From: an uncultured Peptococcaceae bacterium
Lineage (GTDB): Bacteria > Bacillota > Desulfotomaculia > Desulfotomaculales > Desulfallaceae
Assembly: GCA_913064925.1 (NCBI GenBank)
Contig: CAJYBN010000082.1
Span: 1-11,695, forward strand
DNA: 11,695 bases
Direction of reading: 5' to 3'
Shown piece by piece: positions 1 to 6,106 of this stretch. A program made the position numbers and the translations under genes. Numbering within the stretch: position 1 is the stretch's first letter; every line of letters begins with the position of its first letter. The notes under the pieces are model-generated. The model was not told the origin of the DNA, did no database searches, and saw nothing but the letters and a program-made list of their open reading frames with translations.

Positions 1-234
1 ACCTTCCATTTTGACCACATTTTCGGTGACGCCGGGACACCCGCCGATGATGAACTCAACGTTGGTGCTCCGGGCTTTGAGCCTTTTGCTTCCCTGGCCG
101 AGGACGGGGTTGTGGATGTTGACATGGCCGGGCTGAAGGAAAAACTTTCACCCGAAGCTTATCAGAAGCTGGAAGAGATGCTGCCCACCTTGGGCCACGT
201 CGGTGAGGGCCATTGCCATTGTGAGATACTATAA
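1..234 (+). CDS. C-terminal part of an unidentified protein with a His/Cys tail (partial)
   Basis: The reading frame is open from the first base and ends at TAA 232-234, giving 77 visible residues; the start lies outside the window. I do not recognise the family. The visible part is acidic, contains a His/Asp-rich stretch at the left edge (FHFDHIFGD) and ends in GEGHCHCEIL, a short His-Cys-His-Cys tail of the kind that can bind a metal ion. It is followed by a cobalt/nickel transporter operon on the same strand, so a role in metal handling is possible but is inference only. Codon use resembles the downstream genes. No signal peptide or membrane segment is visible in this part. Confidence 0.6.
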   Translation, partial: TFHFDHIFGDAGTPADDELNVGAPGFEPFASLAEDGVVDVDMAGLKEKLSPEAYQKLEEMLPTLGHVGEGHCHCEIL

Positions 235-301
235 GTATTTTGGGGCGGGCATGTACAATTCCTGGTACTAAGGTGGTAACTTTCTGGCCCTTAATTATTA
301 G

Positions 302-409
302 ACGGGATTAACAGAAACACAGGATTTACATACTGAAAATATCTTTATATTTATATACTTAAAATAAGTTATTTAGTTAGCTAAATTCTCCATTATCTGT
401 TAATCCCGT
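302..409. repeat. 14-bp perfect inverted repeat flanking an AT-rich spacer
   Basis: ACGGGATTAACAGA at 302-315 is repeated as its exact reverse complement at 396-409, with about 80 bp of very AT-rich DNA between. The right arm is followed by a T-rich stretch (409-422). The element lies in the gap (235-528) between the partial gene and the transporter operon. It could be a small non-coding repeat copy or MITE-like remnant, or a long-loop structure in the transcript. I see no open reading frame, riboswitch consensus or convincing promoter elsewhere in the gap. Confidence 0.55.
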
Positions 410-528
410 TTTGCAATTTTTTATGCTAAAAATCAGGTTAACTGCCTTAAACAATACTAATGTTTACTTTTTTACCCTTTGCCCGGTCACCAAGCGGCAG
501 GGTGTCAAGGAGGTTAGTTTGGTCAGAA

Positions 529-969
529 ATGAAAAAAAGATTTTTTAGCATTATGATAATTATTCTGTTTACCCTGGGCCTGCCCGCGGCGGTTTTCGGC
601 CACGGGGTGGAAATCGACTACCAAACTACAAAGGCAATAGAGATAACAGCCACTTACGATACAGGGGACCCGGTAAGTGAGGGTCAGGTGATTATCTACG
701 CCCCGGACAATCCTTCCACCCCCTGGGCTACGGGAAAGTGTGATGAAAAGGGCCGCTTTACCTTTACCCCGGACCCGTCCAAGCCGGGGACCTGGGATGT
801 GCAGGTGCGTAAAGCCGGTCACGGCGGAATGATTCATATTCCCGTGGGCGGGGATGAAGTGGCTGCGGGGGGCACCGGTTATACTACGCCGCAAATTGCA
901 CTAATGACGGCTTCTGTAATTTGGGGGTTTATTGGTACCGCCCTATTCTTTTCGAGGAGGAAAGGCTAA
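529..969 (+). CDS. Membrane-anchored auxiliary protein of a Co/Ni ECF transporter (NikN/NikL-like)
   Basis: The protein has 146 residues. It has an N-terminal signal or membrane segment (residues 5-23, ending PAAVFG before His25), an extracytoplasmic beta-rich domain (about 35-106, resembling carboxypeptidase-regulatory/DUF4198-like modules, with a GHGGMIH stretch), and a C-terminal membrane helix (123-141) followed by RRK. This topology, two membrane segments around an outside loop and immediately ahead of a CbiM/NikM gene, matches the small auxiliary subunits (CbiN, NikN, NikL/NikK) that help these group I ECF transporters take up Co2+ or Ni2+. The exact subfamily is not certain. ATG 529 is chosen because the signal peptide begins there (MKKRFF); the frame is open back to 460 but those residues are uncharacteristic. 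The AAGGAGG at 507-513 is rather far upstream (about 15 nt). The stop overlaps the next start by one base (TAATG). Confidence 0.75.
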   Translation: MKKRFFSIMIIILFTLGLPAAVFGHGVEIDYQTTKAIEITATYDTGDPVSEGQVIIYAPDNPSTPWATGKCDEKGRFTFTPDPSKPGTWDVQVRKAGHGGMIHIPVGGDEVAAGGTGYTTPQIALMTASVIWGFIGTALFFSRRKG

Positions 970-1613
970 TGCATATACCGGACGGTGTTTTGCCTACTGC
1001 AGTCTGTCTCGGCGGGTACGCCACCGCCGGGGCTGCTACTTGGTTTTCGCTCCGTAAAATCAGCCAAAAAGAAAACCCCCGGGAAGGTATCCCCAAGGCG
1101 TCACTCCTTACCGCCGCTTTCCTCGTGGCTTCCTGGATTCACATTCCCGTACCCCCGGCCAGCGTTCACCTGGTATTAAACGGGCTCTTAGGGGTGGTGC
1201 TGGGCTACTACGCCTTTCCTGCCATTCTTATCGGCCTTTTTTTCCAGGCGGTGATGTTCCAGCACGGCGGACTGACGACTCTGGGAGTAAACGCTACTGT
1301 CATGGGAGTGCCGGCCCTTTTGGCCTATTACCTGTTCCGGCTCCGTAATATCTTTGGCAAGGACAATCGGGTAGGGACCGGGCTTTTTGCATTTCTAGCC
1401 GGCGCCGGGGGGATAGGACTTGCAGCCGTTACCGTCTTTGTTCTTCTTGTTACTACCATACCGGCCCATATGGACGTGGAGGCGGAGCGGGCAAGTATTT
1501 ATGCCCTGACCCTGGCGCACATCCCGGTTATGATTATAGAAGGTGTTTTTACTGCCGTACTGGCACTCTTTCTGCAGCGGGTTAAACCGGAATTACTGGA
1601 GGGTGACTCATGA
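969..1613 (+). CDS. cbiM: Energy-coupling factor transporter S component CbiM/NikM (Co2+/Ni2+)
   Basis: This 214-residue polytopic membrane protein is the substrate-capturing subunit of a cobalt/nickel ECF transporter. It starts with MHIPDG, the hallmark of the family, in which the free N-terminus, His2 and a later His bind the metal in a square-planar site. His67 in PPASVHL is the expected third ligand, and the FQHGGLTTLGVNA stretch is the usual conserved loop. Several hydrophobic segments span the length. ATG 969 is chosen because it gives the obligatory Met-His N-terminus and follows GAGGAGG at the end of the preceding gene; the frame is open further upstream, but that would destroy the metal site. 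It overlaps cbiQ by ATGA. Sequence alone does not settle Co versus Ni; nikM would be the name for a Ni transporter. Confidence 0.92.
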   Translation: MHIPDGVLPTAVCLGGYATAGAATWFSLRKISQKENPREGIPKASLLTAAFLVASWIHIPVPPASVHLVLNGLLGVVLGYYAFPAILIGLFFQAVMFQHGGLTTLGVNATVMGVPALLAYYLFRLRNIFGKDNRVGTGLFAFLAGAGGIGLAAVTVFVLLVTTIPAHMDVEAERASIYALTLAHIPVMIIEGVFTAVLALFLQRVKPELLEGDS

Positions 1614-2383
1614 AACTTCAGCTGGACGAGTATGCCTACCTGAATACTCCTCTGCATCGCTGGGACCCCAGGTATAAACTCATAAGCTTTATGGTCTTGA
1701 TCTTTGCTTTTTCTTTTGTTCACTCTTTATATCTTTTGCCAGGAATGGTGGCGGTGAGCGGCACCCTTTACATTGTTTCCTCCCTGCCCCTTTCCTTTTT
1801 GCTGGCCCGGCTACGCCTGCCCGGCTTTTTTCTTTTAATGATGGCCGTTTTGCTGCCCTTTCTCTCGGGGCAGAATGCCCTGTTTTACCTAGGCCCGCTG
1901 GCTGTAAAGCAGGAGGGGTGCCTGGATTTGCTCTTGATTTCAGTTAAATTTTTATGCATACTTACTTTGGTGATAATTCTGTTTGGTACCACACCTTTTT
2001 TAACCAATATTAAGGCTATGCGGGCCCTTGGACTTTCGTCCATACTGGCCGATATGATCCTTTTTTCTTACCGGTATCTCTACGATATTGGCGACAAGCT
2101 GAAAACCATGGAAACGGCCATGAAATTACGGGGATTTCTCAGGCGTAACCTGAAAAGCCTGGGTACCTTGGCTTCCCTGGCTGGAACCATACTGGTGCGC
2201 AGTTACGAGCAGTCGGATCGGGTTTACAAGGCCATGATTTTAAGGGGCTACGGCCAAGCCGGCGGTACCCGCAGCGGGCCCCGGCGGGACGAGTTTCAAG
2301 CCTATCCCCGTGACTTGGCCGGTCTGCTGGTTCTCGTCTTCATAGCGGTGGCATTTGTTGTAGCTGAAATTTGTCTGCGCTGA
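1610..2383 (+). CDS. cbiQ: Energy-coupling factor transporter transmembrane protein CbiQ/NikQ (EcfT)
   Basis: This 257-residue membrane protein is the EcfT coupling subunit, which links the CbiM substrate subunit to the CbiO ATPase. The N-terminus (LNTPLHRWDPRYKL) is typical of the family. Hydrophobic segments lie at roughly 22-62, 73-90, 104-128 and 235-254. The two Arg-Gly coupling motifs sit in the cytoplasmic helices, as AMKLRG (170-175) and AMILRG (208-213); in this family they dock onto the ATPase. ATG 1610 overlaps the cbiM stop by 4 nt, indicating translational coupling. Length is normal for the family. Confidence 0.92.
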   Translation: MKLQLDEYAYLNTPLHRWDPRYKLISFMVLIFAFSFVHSLYLLPGMVAVSGTLYIVSSLPLSFLLARLRLPGFFLLMMAVLLPFLSGQNALFYLGPLAVKQEGCLDLLLISVKFLCILTLVIILFGTTPFLTNIKAMRALGLSSILADMILFSYRYLYDIGDKLKTMETAMKLRGFLRRNLKSLGTLASLAGTILVRSYEQSDRVYKAMILRGYGQAGGTRSGPRRDEFQAYPRDLAGLLVLVFIAVAFVVAEICLR

Positions 2384-2397
2384 TCGGAGGTCTGTTA

Positions 2398-3147
2398 ATG
2401 AACTCAAAGGAGCCGGTATTATCGGTTTCCAACTTATCATTTAGTTACCCGGACCGCTCCCTGGTATTGAAAGATTTAAATCTAATAGTGTGGCCGGGAG
2501 AGCGGGTGGGCATTATCGGCCCCAATGGAGCGGGGAAAACCACCTTTTTTATGTTAATTTGCGGGGTGCTTAAAACAACTTCCGGGGAAATCCGCCTTTT
2601 CGGGAAGCCGGTGGTGCCGGGAGAATTCCATCCCGAGGTGGGGATGGTTTTCCAAAACCCCGACGACCAGCTATTCTGCCCCTCGGTTAGGGACGATGTG
2701 GCCTTTGGCCCCAGGAATTTGGGATTGCCGGAGGAAGAGGTAGAGGCCAGGGTGCGGGAGGCCTTTGCCGTAACCGGTATGCAAGAATTAGGTGATTACC
2801 CGCCCCACCATCTTTCCGGCGGCCAGAAGCGGATGGCGGCCATCGCGGGAGTACTGGCCATGCGCCCCAGGCTGGTAATTTACGATGAGCCCACCTCAAA
2901 TCTGGACATCCGCTACCGGCGGCGCCTTATTCATTTTCTCCGGGGTGCGCGGGAAACCATGCTTATTGCCTCCCATGATCTGGAATTTATCCTGGAGGTG
3001 TGTGATCGCGTAATTCTTATAGATGAAGGGCGAATTGTTGCTGATGCAAAACCCCGGGAAGTGATGGGCAACGCGGCCTTGATGGAGGCGCACGGCCTTG
3101 AAAGGCCTCATTCCCTTGTTCCCCATGCCGAGCCGCATCACAATTAA
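2398..3147 (+). CDS. cbiO: Energy-coupling factor transporter ATP-binding protein CbiO/NikO
   Basis: This 249-residue ABC ATPase powers the Co/Ni transporter. Visible motifs are Walker A GPNGAGKTT (41-49), the Q-loop in MVFQNPDDQLF (Gln86), signature LSGGQKR (139-145), Walker B LVIYDEP (159-165) and the switch His193 (ASHDLE). NPDDQLF is typical of ECF-type ATPases. ATG 2398 is preceded by CGGAGG at 2385-2390 with 7 nt spacing; a TTG in frame at 2371 has no ribosome binding site. The C-terminus is His-rich (H238, H243, H247, H248), which may help hold metal, though this is not a defined motif. It is the last gene of the operon, 14 bp after cbiQ. Confidence 0.93.
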   Translation: MNSKEPVLSVSNLSFSYPDRSLVLKDLNLIVWPGERVGIIGPNGAGKTTFFMLICGVLKTTSGEIRLFGKPVVPGEFHPEVGMVFQNPDDQLFCPSVRDDVAFGPRNLGLPEEEVEARVREAFAVTGMQELGDYPPHHLSGGQKRMAAIAGVLAMRPRLVIYDEPTSNLDIRYRRRLIHFLRGARETMLIASHDLEFILEVCDRVILIDEGRIVADAKPREVMGNAALMEAHGLERPHSLVPHAEPHHN

Positions 3148-3163
3148 GACGCTGTGGGAACTT

Positions 3164-3193
3164 CCCTTTTTAGCCTTTTAAGGGTATTTTTTT
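3164..3193 (+). terminator. Weak intrinsic terminator candidate after cbiO
   Basis: CCCTT (3164-3168) pairs with AAGGG (3180-3184) and is followed by TATTTTTTT. The stem is only 5 bp with an 11-nt loop, so termination may be partial. Its position just after the cbiO stop and just before a strong promoter supports the call. Confidence 0.4.
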
Positions 3194-3204
3194 AACCATA
3201 ATTA

Positions 3205-3233
3205 TTGACATATGTTCAAATAACATTTATAAT
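3205..3233 (+). promoter_or_regulatory. Consensus sigma-A promoter (TTGACA-N17-TATAAT)
   Basis: TTGACA at 3205-3210 and TATAAT at 3228-3233 are both perfect matches to the housekeeping consensus, with the optimal 17-bp spacer. It lies 44 bp ahead of the GTG start of the NifX-like gene and presumably drives that gene and the two DUF5320-like genes. A promoter this strong is usually kept in check, which fits the operator-like repeats over it. Confidence 0.85.
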
Positions 3234-3256
3234 TTATTTTGAATATAAGTTCAAAA
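3205..3256. promoter_or_regulatory. Operator-like repeats over the promoter (possible ArsR/SmtB-type site)
   Basis: The heptamer GTTCAAA occurs at 3214-3220, between the -35 and -10, and again at 3249-3255, downstream of the -10 near the likely transcript start. The second copy is the right half of a perfect inverted repeat, TTTTGAA (3237-3243) / TTCAAAA (3250-3256), with a 6-bp spacer. The first overlaps the palindrome ACATATGT (3208-3215) in a TTGACATATGTTCAA context. AT-rich palindromes with TGAA/TTCA half-sites at promoters are typical of ArsR/SmtB metal-sensing repressors. The identity of the regulator is inference; no such gene is in the window. Confidence 0.5.
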
Positions 3257-3276
3257 CCAAAGGGAGGAAAAAAACA

Positions 3277-3657
3277 GTGAAAATTGCCGTGGCAACGGAT
3301 GGCCAATTGGTGGCGCAGCATTTTGGGCGCTGTCCGGAATATACCCTGGCGGAAATATCGGACGGAAAATTGCAAAGCAAAACAGTTATTCCCAACCCGG
3401 GACATGAACCGGGTTTCCTACCCGGTTACCTGGCCAACTTGGGGGTTGATTGCATTATAGCCGGTGGGATGGGACCGCGCGCGCAGCAGCTTTTTAGCCA
3501 GCACAGGATTCAGACCATTGTCGGGGTAACGGGAGAGGTTGACCGCGCCATTCAAGATTACATCGCCGGACAGCTGCAAGCCGGGGAGAGCTTGTGCGAT
3601 CACCCGCACGGCGGCCACGGTGACGGTCACGGTAGCGGTGGCTGCCGCCATAAATAA
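3277..3657 (+). CDS. NifX/NifB-family (dinitrogenase iron-molybdenum cofactor-binding-like) protein
   Basis: The protein has 126 residues. The core (1-105) is the small alpha/beta fold of the dinitrogenase iron-molybdenum cofactor family (NifX, the NifB C-terminus, archaeal MTH1175): it starts KIAVATDGQ, has VAQHFGRCPEYTL, and the VDCIIAGGMGPRAQQLF motif at about 57-73. Members of this family bind or carry Fe-S or Fe-Mo clusters; stand-alone versions in non-nitrogen-fixers have no settled role. The tail from Cys107 holds six His and two Cys among Gly residues, suggesting metal binding. GTG 3277 follows AGGGAGG (3261-3267) at about 9 nt; the frame is open back to 3205 but that would run through the promoter. 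It heads the small operon with two DUF5320-like genes. Confidence 0.85.
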   Translation: MKIAVATDGQLVAQHFGRCPEYTLAEISDGKLQSKTVIPNPGHEPGFLPGYLANLGVDCIIAGGMGPRAQQLFSQHRIQTIVGVTGEVDRAIQDYIAGQLQAGESLCDHPHGGHGDGHGSGGCRHK

Positions 3658-3676
3658 GCTGCAGGAGGTGAACTAA

Positions 3677-3949
3677 ATGCCTAGAGGCGACAGGAGAGGG
3701 CCCGCTGGGATGGGTCCCAGGACGGGCCGGGGTGCCGGGCTATGCTCCGGCTACCAGGTACCTGGTTTCCTCAACCGCTTTTTCGGCGGCTGGATGGGCC
3801 GTAACAGGCCTTGGAATAGTTCGGCCAATCAGTATTATCAGTATTATGCGGCCGGTAACCAAACGGAACAAAGTGTTGACTTGTTGGATCAACTGAGGTC
3901 CATAAGGGAGCAGCTCAATTCCATTGAACGAAGAATCAAGGGTAGCTAA
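3677..3949 (+). CDS. DUF5320-like small Gly/Arg-rich protein
   Basis: The protein has 90 residues. The N-terminus MPRGDRRGPAGMGPRTGRGA is the characteristic Gly/Arg/Met opening of DUF5320 proteins, which are repeatedly found beside NifX-family and Mrp/ParA-like ATPase genes in anaerobes. A single Cys (Cys23, in GLCSG) follows. The middle is Trp/Tyr/Asn-rich, and the C-terminal 25 residues form a short amphipathic helix (LLDQLRSIREQLNSIERRI), a probable coiled coil. ATG 3677 is preceded by GCAGGAGGTG with good spacing. The function of the family is unknown. It lies 19 bp after the NifX-like gene. Confidence 0.8.
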   Translation: MPRGDRRGPAGMGPRTGRGAGLCSGYQVPGFLNRFFGGWMGRNRPWNSSANQYYQYYAAGNQTEQSVDLLDQLRSIREQLNSIERRIKGS

Positions 3950-3976
3950 TGCAATACTGAACAAGGGGGTGTGCAT

Positions 3977-4252
3977 ATGCCAAGAGGATGGGGATATTAC
4001 GGCCCTGGATACGGCTGGGGCTGGGGCCCGGGATATGGTTTGGGCCGCGCGCCATGGTGTATGGGTTGGGGTTGGCGGTGGGCATACCTTGCCGGTGCTC
4101 CGCAGCAACCAGCAGCAGCTTGGCCGTACGCTCCTGATTACCAGGCGGAAGTAAATTTTTGGAAACAACAGGTTAATTTTTTGCGTGCCGAACTGGAAAT
4201 AGCGGAAAGACGGTTGGAAGAACTGAAAAAACAAGCGGAGGAAGACAAGTAA
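3977..4252 (+). CDS. Second DUF5320-like small protein, Gly/Trp/Tyr-rich with C-terminal coiled coil
   Basis: The protein has 91 residues. It starts MPRGWGYYGPGYG and continues with an aromatic, glycine-rich low-complexity region (about 1-38), then a Pro/Ala linker, then a charged helix (52-89, heptad-like, RAELEIAERRLEELKKQAEE) predicted to form a coiled coil. It looks like a divergent relative of the preceding gene. ATG 3977 is chosen since AAGGGGG (3963-3969) sits 7 nt upstream; an in-frame GTG at 3971 is too close. The coiled coils of the two small proteins could pair, but that is speculation. It is the last gene before the strong terminator. Confidence 0.75.
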   Translation: MPRGWGYYGPGYGWGWGPGYGLGRAPWCMGWGWRWAYLAGAPQQPAAAWPYAPDYQAEVNFWKQQVNFLRAELEIAERRLEELKKQAEEDK

Positions 4253-4264
4253 GCCGAGCTGACG

Positions 4265-4306
4265 AAAGCCGCAGGGGGTCCTTAAAGGGGCTCTCTGCGG
4301 CTTTTT
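4265..4306 (+). terminator. Strong rho-independent terminator, possibly bidirectional
   Basis: AAAGCCGCAG (4265-4274) pairs perfectly with CTGCGGCTTT (4295-4304), and the T run reaches 4306. It ends the metal operon 12 bp after its last stop codon. Read from the other strand the same stem ends in only three T, so it may also serve, more weakly, the convergent signalling operon ending at 4376. A further imperfect hairpin (CTTCCGTTC 4323-4331 / GAACGAAG 4339-4346) lies between the two. Confidence 0.85.
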
Positions 4307-4375
4307 ACGAACCGTTGACGTGCTTCCGTTCCTGGAGCGAACGAAGTAGTGGCTTGTGCGAATTAAACATTGACG

Positions 4376-6100
4376 CTAATCCCCGCTACGAGGGGACCGC
4401 GCGGGCATGCCCAGATAATAGCCCTGCCCGTATCGAACGCCGGCGCGGCGCAAAATTTCAGCTGTTTCACGGCTCTCTACGCACTCGGCCACTACCTCTA
4501 TCGAAAGCCTTTGCAAAAGTTTTACCATGTTTTCTACAATCATTCTAGAGCGTCCACTCCTGGTTACCTCACGCACTAGGGAGCCCTCAATCTTGGCAAA
4601 GTAACAGTCAAAGTAACGAAGATAAATGAATGACGAAAAACCGCTTCCAAAGTCATCGACTGCCAGGCGCACCCCAAGATCTGTCAGCTCCTTGGCGAAA
4701 GCCTGCACGGCATTAATATCAAGCACGGCTTCTCGCTCGGTAATTTCGGCCACAATTTCTTCCGGACGGATGTCGTAGCGGTTGAACAGGTCAGCCAGGA
4801 ACCGTGGAGTTTCTCTGTTCTCCAACTCGCGCATGGAGAAGTTAATAAAGAAAAGCTTGTCCTTCGCCCAAGAGCTCTTTTTTTCCCGCATGGCCTGCTC
4901 TATGACGATACTACCAATATCCTTCATAAGGCCGGATTGCTCGGCCGCCTCTATAAAAAGCCCGGCAGAAAGAAACTTTTCCCCTCTCCTCACGCGAGCA
5001 AGCACTTCGTAACCTAATGGCTTGCCAGTCTCTAAATCTACAATCGGCTGGTAAAAGGGGACGATGCACTCCTTCGAACGTAGAGCTTCTCGCAAGAGAA
5101 GAATTCTCTCGTGGAGCACAGTAGGATTAATATTCTCGTCGAGCGCATCTATGAGCTGCGCCCGGTTCCTCCCTTTCCTCTTGGCCGTTACCTGAGCAAC
5201 CTCGGCAGCTAACATAAGGTCGGCCAGCGCTTGCCCATGGTGGGGGTACGAAGCCACGCCAATGCTGCTTGTAATGAAAATGCCCTCCTCCCCCAAAGGT
5301 CGAATTTTCAGCTCGGCAATTCCATGGCACAGCACCTGCGCCTTTGCCAGCGCTTCAGCAGGACCCGTATCCATCAGCATAACCCCAAACTCGTTACCGC
5401 CTATGCGTGCAATGGCAAAGGCGTCGGGGAACGACTCCTGCAGGAAGTCAGCCACAGCATAAAGTACAATATCCCCTACGGTATAACCGTAAACGTCGTT
5501 AATCAGCTTAAAATTATCAATGTCTATCCAGTATAAAGAAAACTCTCGTTTTTTGCGCCGCGCAAACTCAATTGCCTGCTGCAACTCTTCTTCGAACTTG
5601 CGGCGGCTCAAAAGGCCTGTAAGAACATCTATTGTCGAAAGCATTTGCATCTGGCGCGCTACCTCTCCCCTGTATCCCAGGAGTAGCAGGCCGAGGTCAA
5701 GAAGCAACGATGTCCCGCCGTACTTCAAGCTTTTCATTTCTTTCTCCAGGATATGGATAACCGGGACCAGTTCGTCGCACCAACGCCCAAAAAAGAACCT
5801 ATAAGCTGTTACCAGTTGCTCCAGCGACACTTCTGCAACACCCAGCTTTCTTCCGAGTTCTATCCGCCGCCGCAAGAGTTCCTCGTCATGTTTTCCAGCA
5901 AACAACGCCAATAAGTCGCTCACTGCTCGGCGGAGCTCCGCCTCGTTCACCTCTTGCCCTGCCCGCTCCAGCAAGGTTCGCAGCCGGTCAGCGTATGCTT
6001 GCGCCGCCTTTTCAGTAACTTCTACCCAATCCAGGGGCAATTGCCCAGCCCGGGATGTTGGTTCTTCAATAAGCTCCAGCATTTCCTTTGAAAACCTCAT
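4376..6100 (-). CDS. GGDEF-EAL c-di-GMP protein with globin-like N-terminal sensor
   Basis: The protein has 574 residues (ATG 6100) and no membrane segment, so is probably cytoplasmic. Residues 1-145 are helical, and about 78-105 (LRRRIELGRKLGVAEVSLEQLVTAYRFF, in pieces) resemble the F-G region of sensor globins, but the position of the haem-binding His is Gly, as in the haem-less globins of RsbR proteins. GGDEF domain about 155-318: opens DVLTGLLSRR, has DIDNFK, but the active-site motif is GGNEF (234-238) and no RxxD inhibitory site is present, so cyclase activity is doubtful. EAL domain about 332-570: motif reads EVL (365-367), but Asn420, Glu452, Asp482-Asp483 (DDFGSG), Lys503, Glu539 and Gln559 are present, so c-di-GMP hydrolysis is likely. 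ATG 6100 has AGGAG 9 nt upstream; a GTG at 6106 is also possible. It is the last gene of the operon, 6 bp after the cyclase gene. Confidence 0.88.
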   Translation of the reverse strand: MRFSKEMLELIEEPTSRAGQLPLDWVEVTEKAAQAYADRLRTLLERAGQEVNEAELRRAVSDLLALFAGKHDEELLRRRIELGRKLGVAEVSLEQLVTAYRFFFGRWCDELVPVIHILEKEMKSLKYGGTSLLLDLGLLLLGYRGEVARQMQMLSTIDVLTGLLSRRKFEEELQQAIEFARRKKREFSLYWIDIDNFKLINDVYGYTVGDIVLYAVADFLQESFPDAFAIARIGGNEFGVMLMDTGPAEALAKAQVLCHGIAELKIRPLGEEGIFITSSIGVASYPHHGQALADLMLAAEVAQVTAKRKGRNRAQLIDALDENINPTVLHERILLLREALRSKECIVPFYQPIVDLETGKPLGYEVLARVRRGEKFLSAGLFIEAAEQSGLMKDIGSIVIEQAMREKKSSWAKDKLFFINFSMRELENRETPRFLADLFNRYDIRPEEIVAEITEREAVLDINAVQAFAKELTDLGVRLAVDDFGSGFSSFIYLRYFDCYFAKIEGSLVREVTRSGRSRMIVENMVKLLQRLSIEVVAECVESRETAEILRRAGVRYGQGYYLGMPARSPRSGD

Positions 6101-6106
6101 GCACAC

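Noticed and set aside
235..528. Cobalamin riboswitch or NikR box ahead of the transporter operon
   Set aside because: Such elements often control these operons, but I could not find a B12-box-like conserved core or a GTATGA/TCATAC-type palindrome here.
3740..4234. 164-codon minus-strand open frame opposite the DUF5320-like genes
   Set aside because: It runs across two well-supported plus-strand genes with good ribosome binding sites and shows no known motif.
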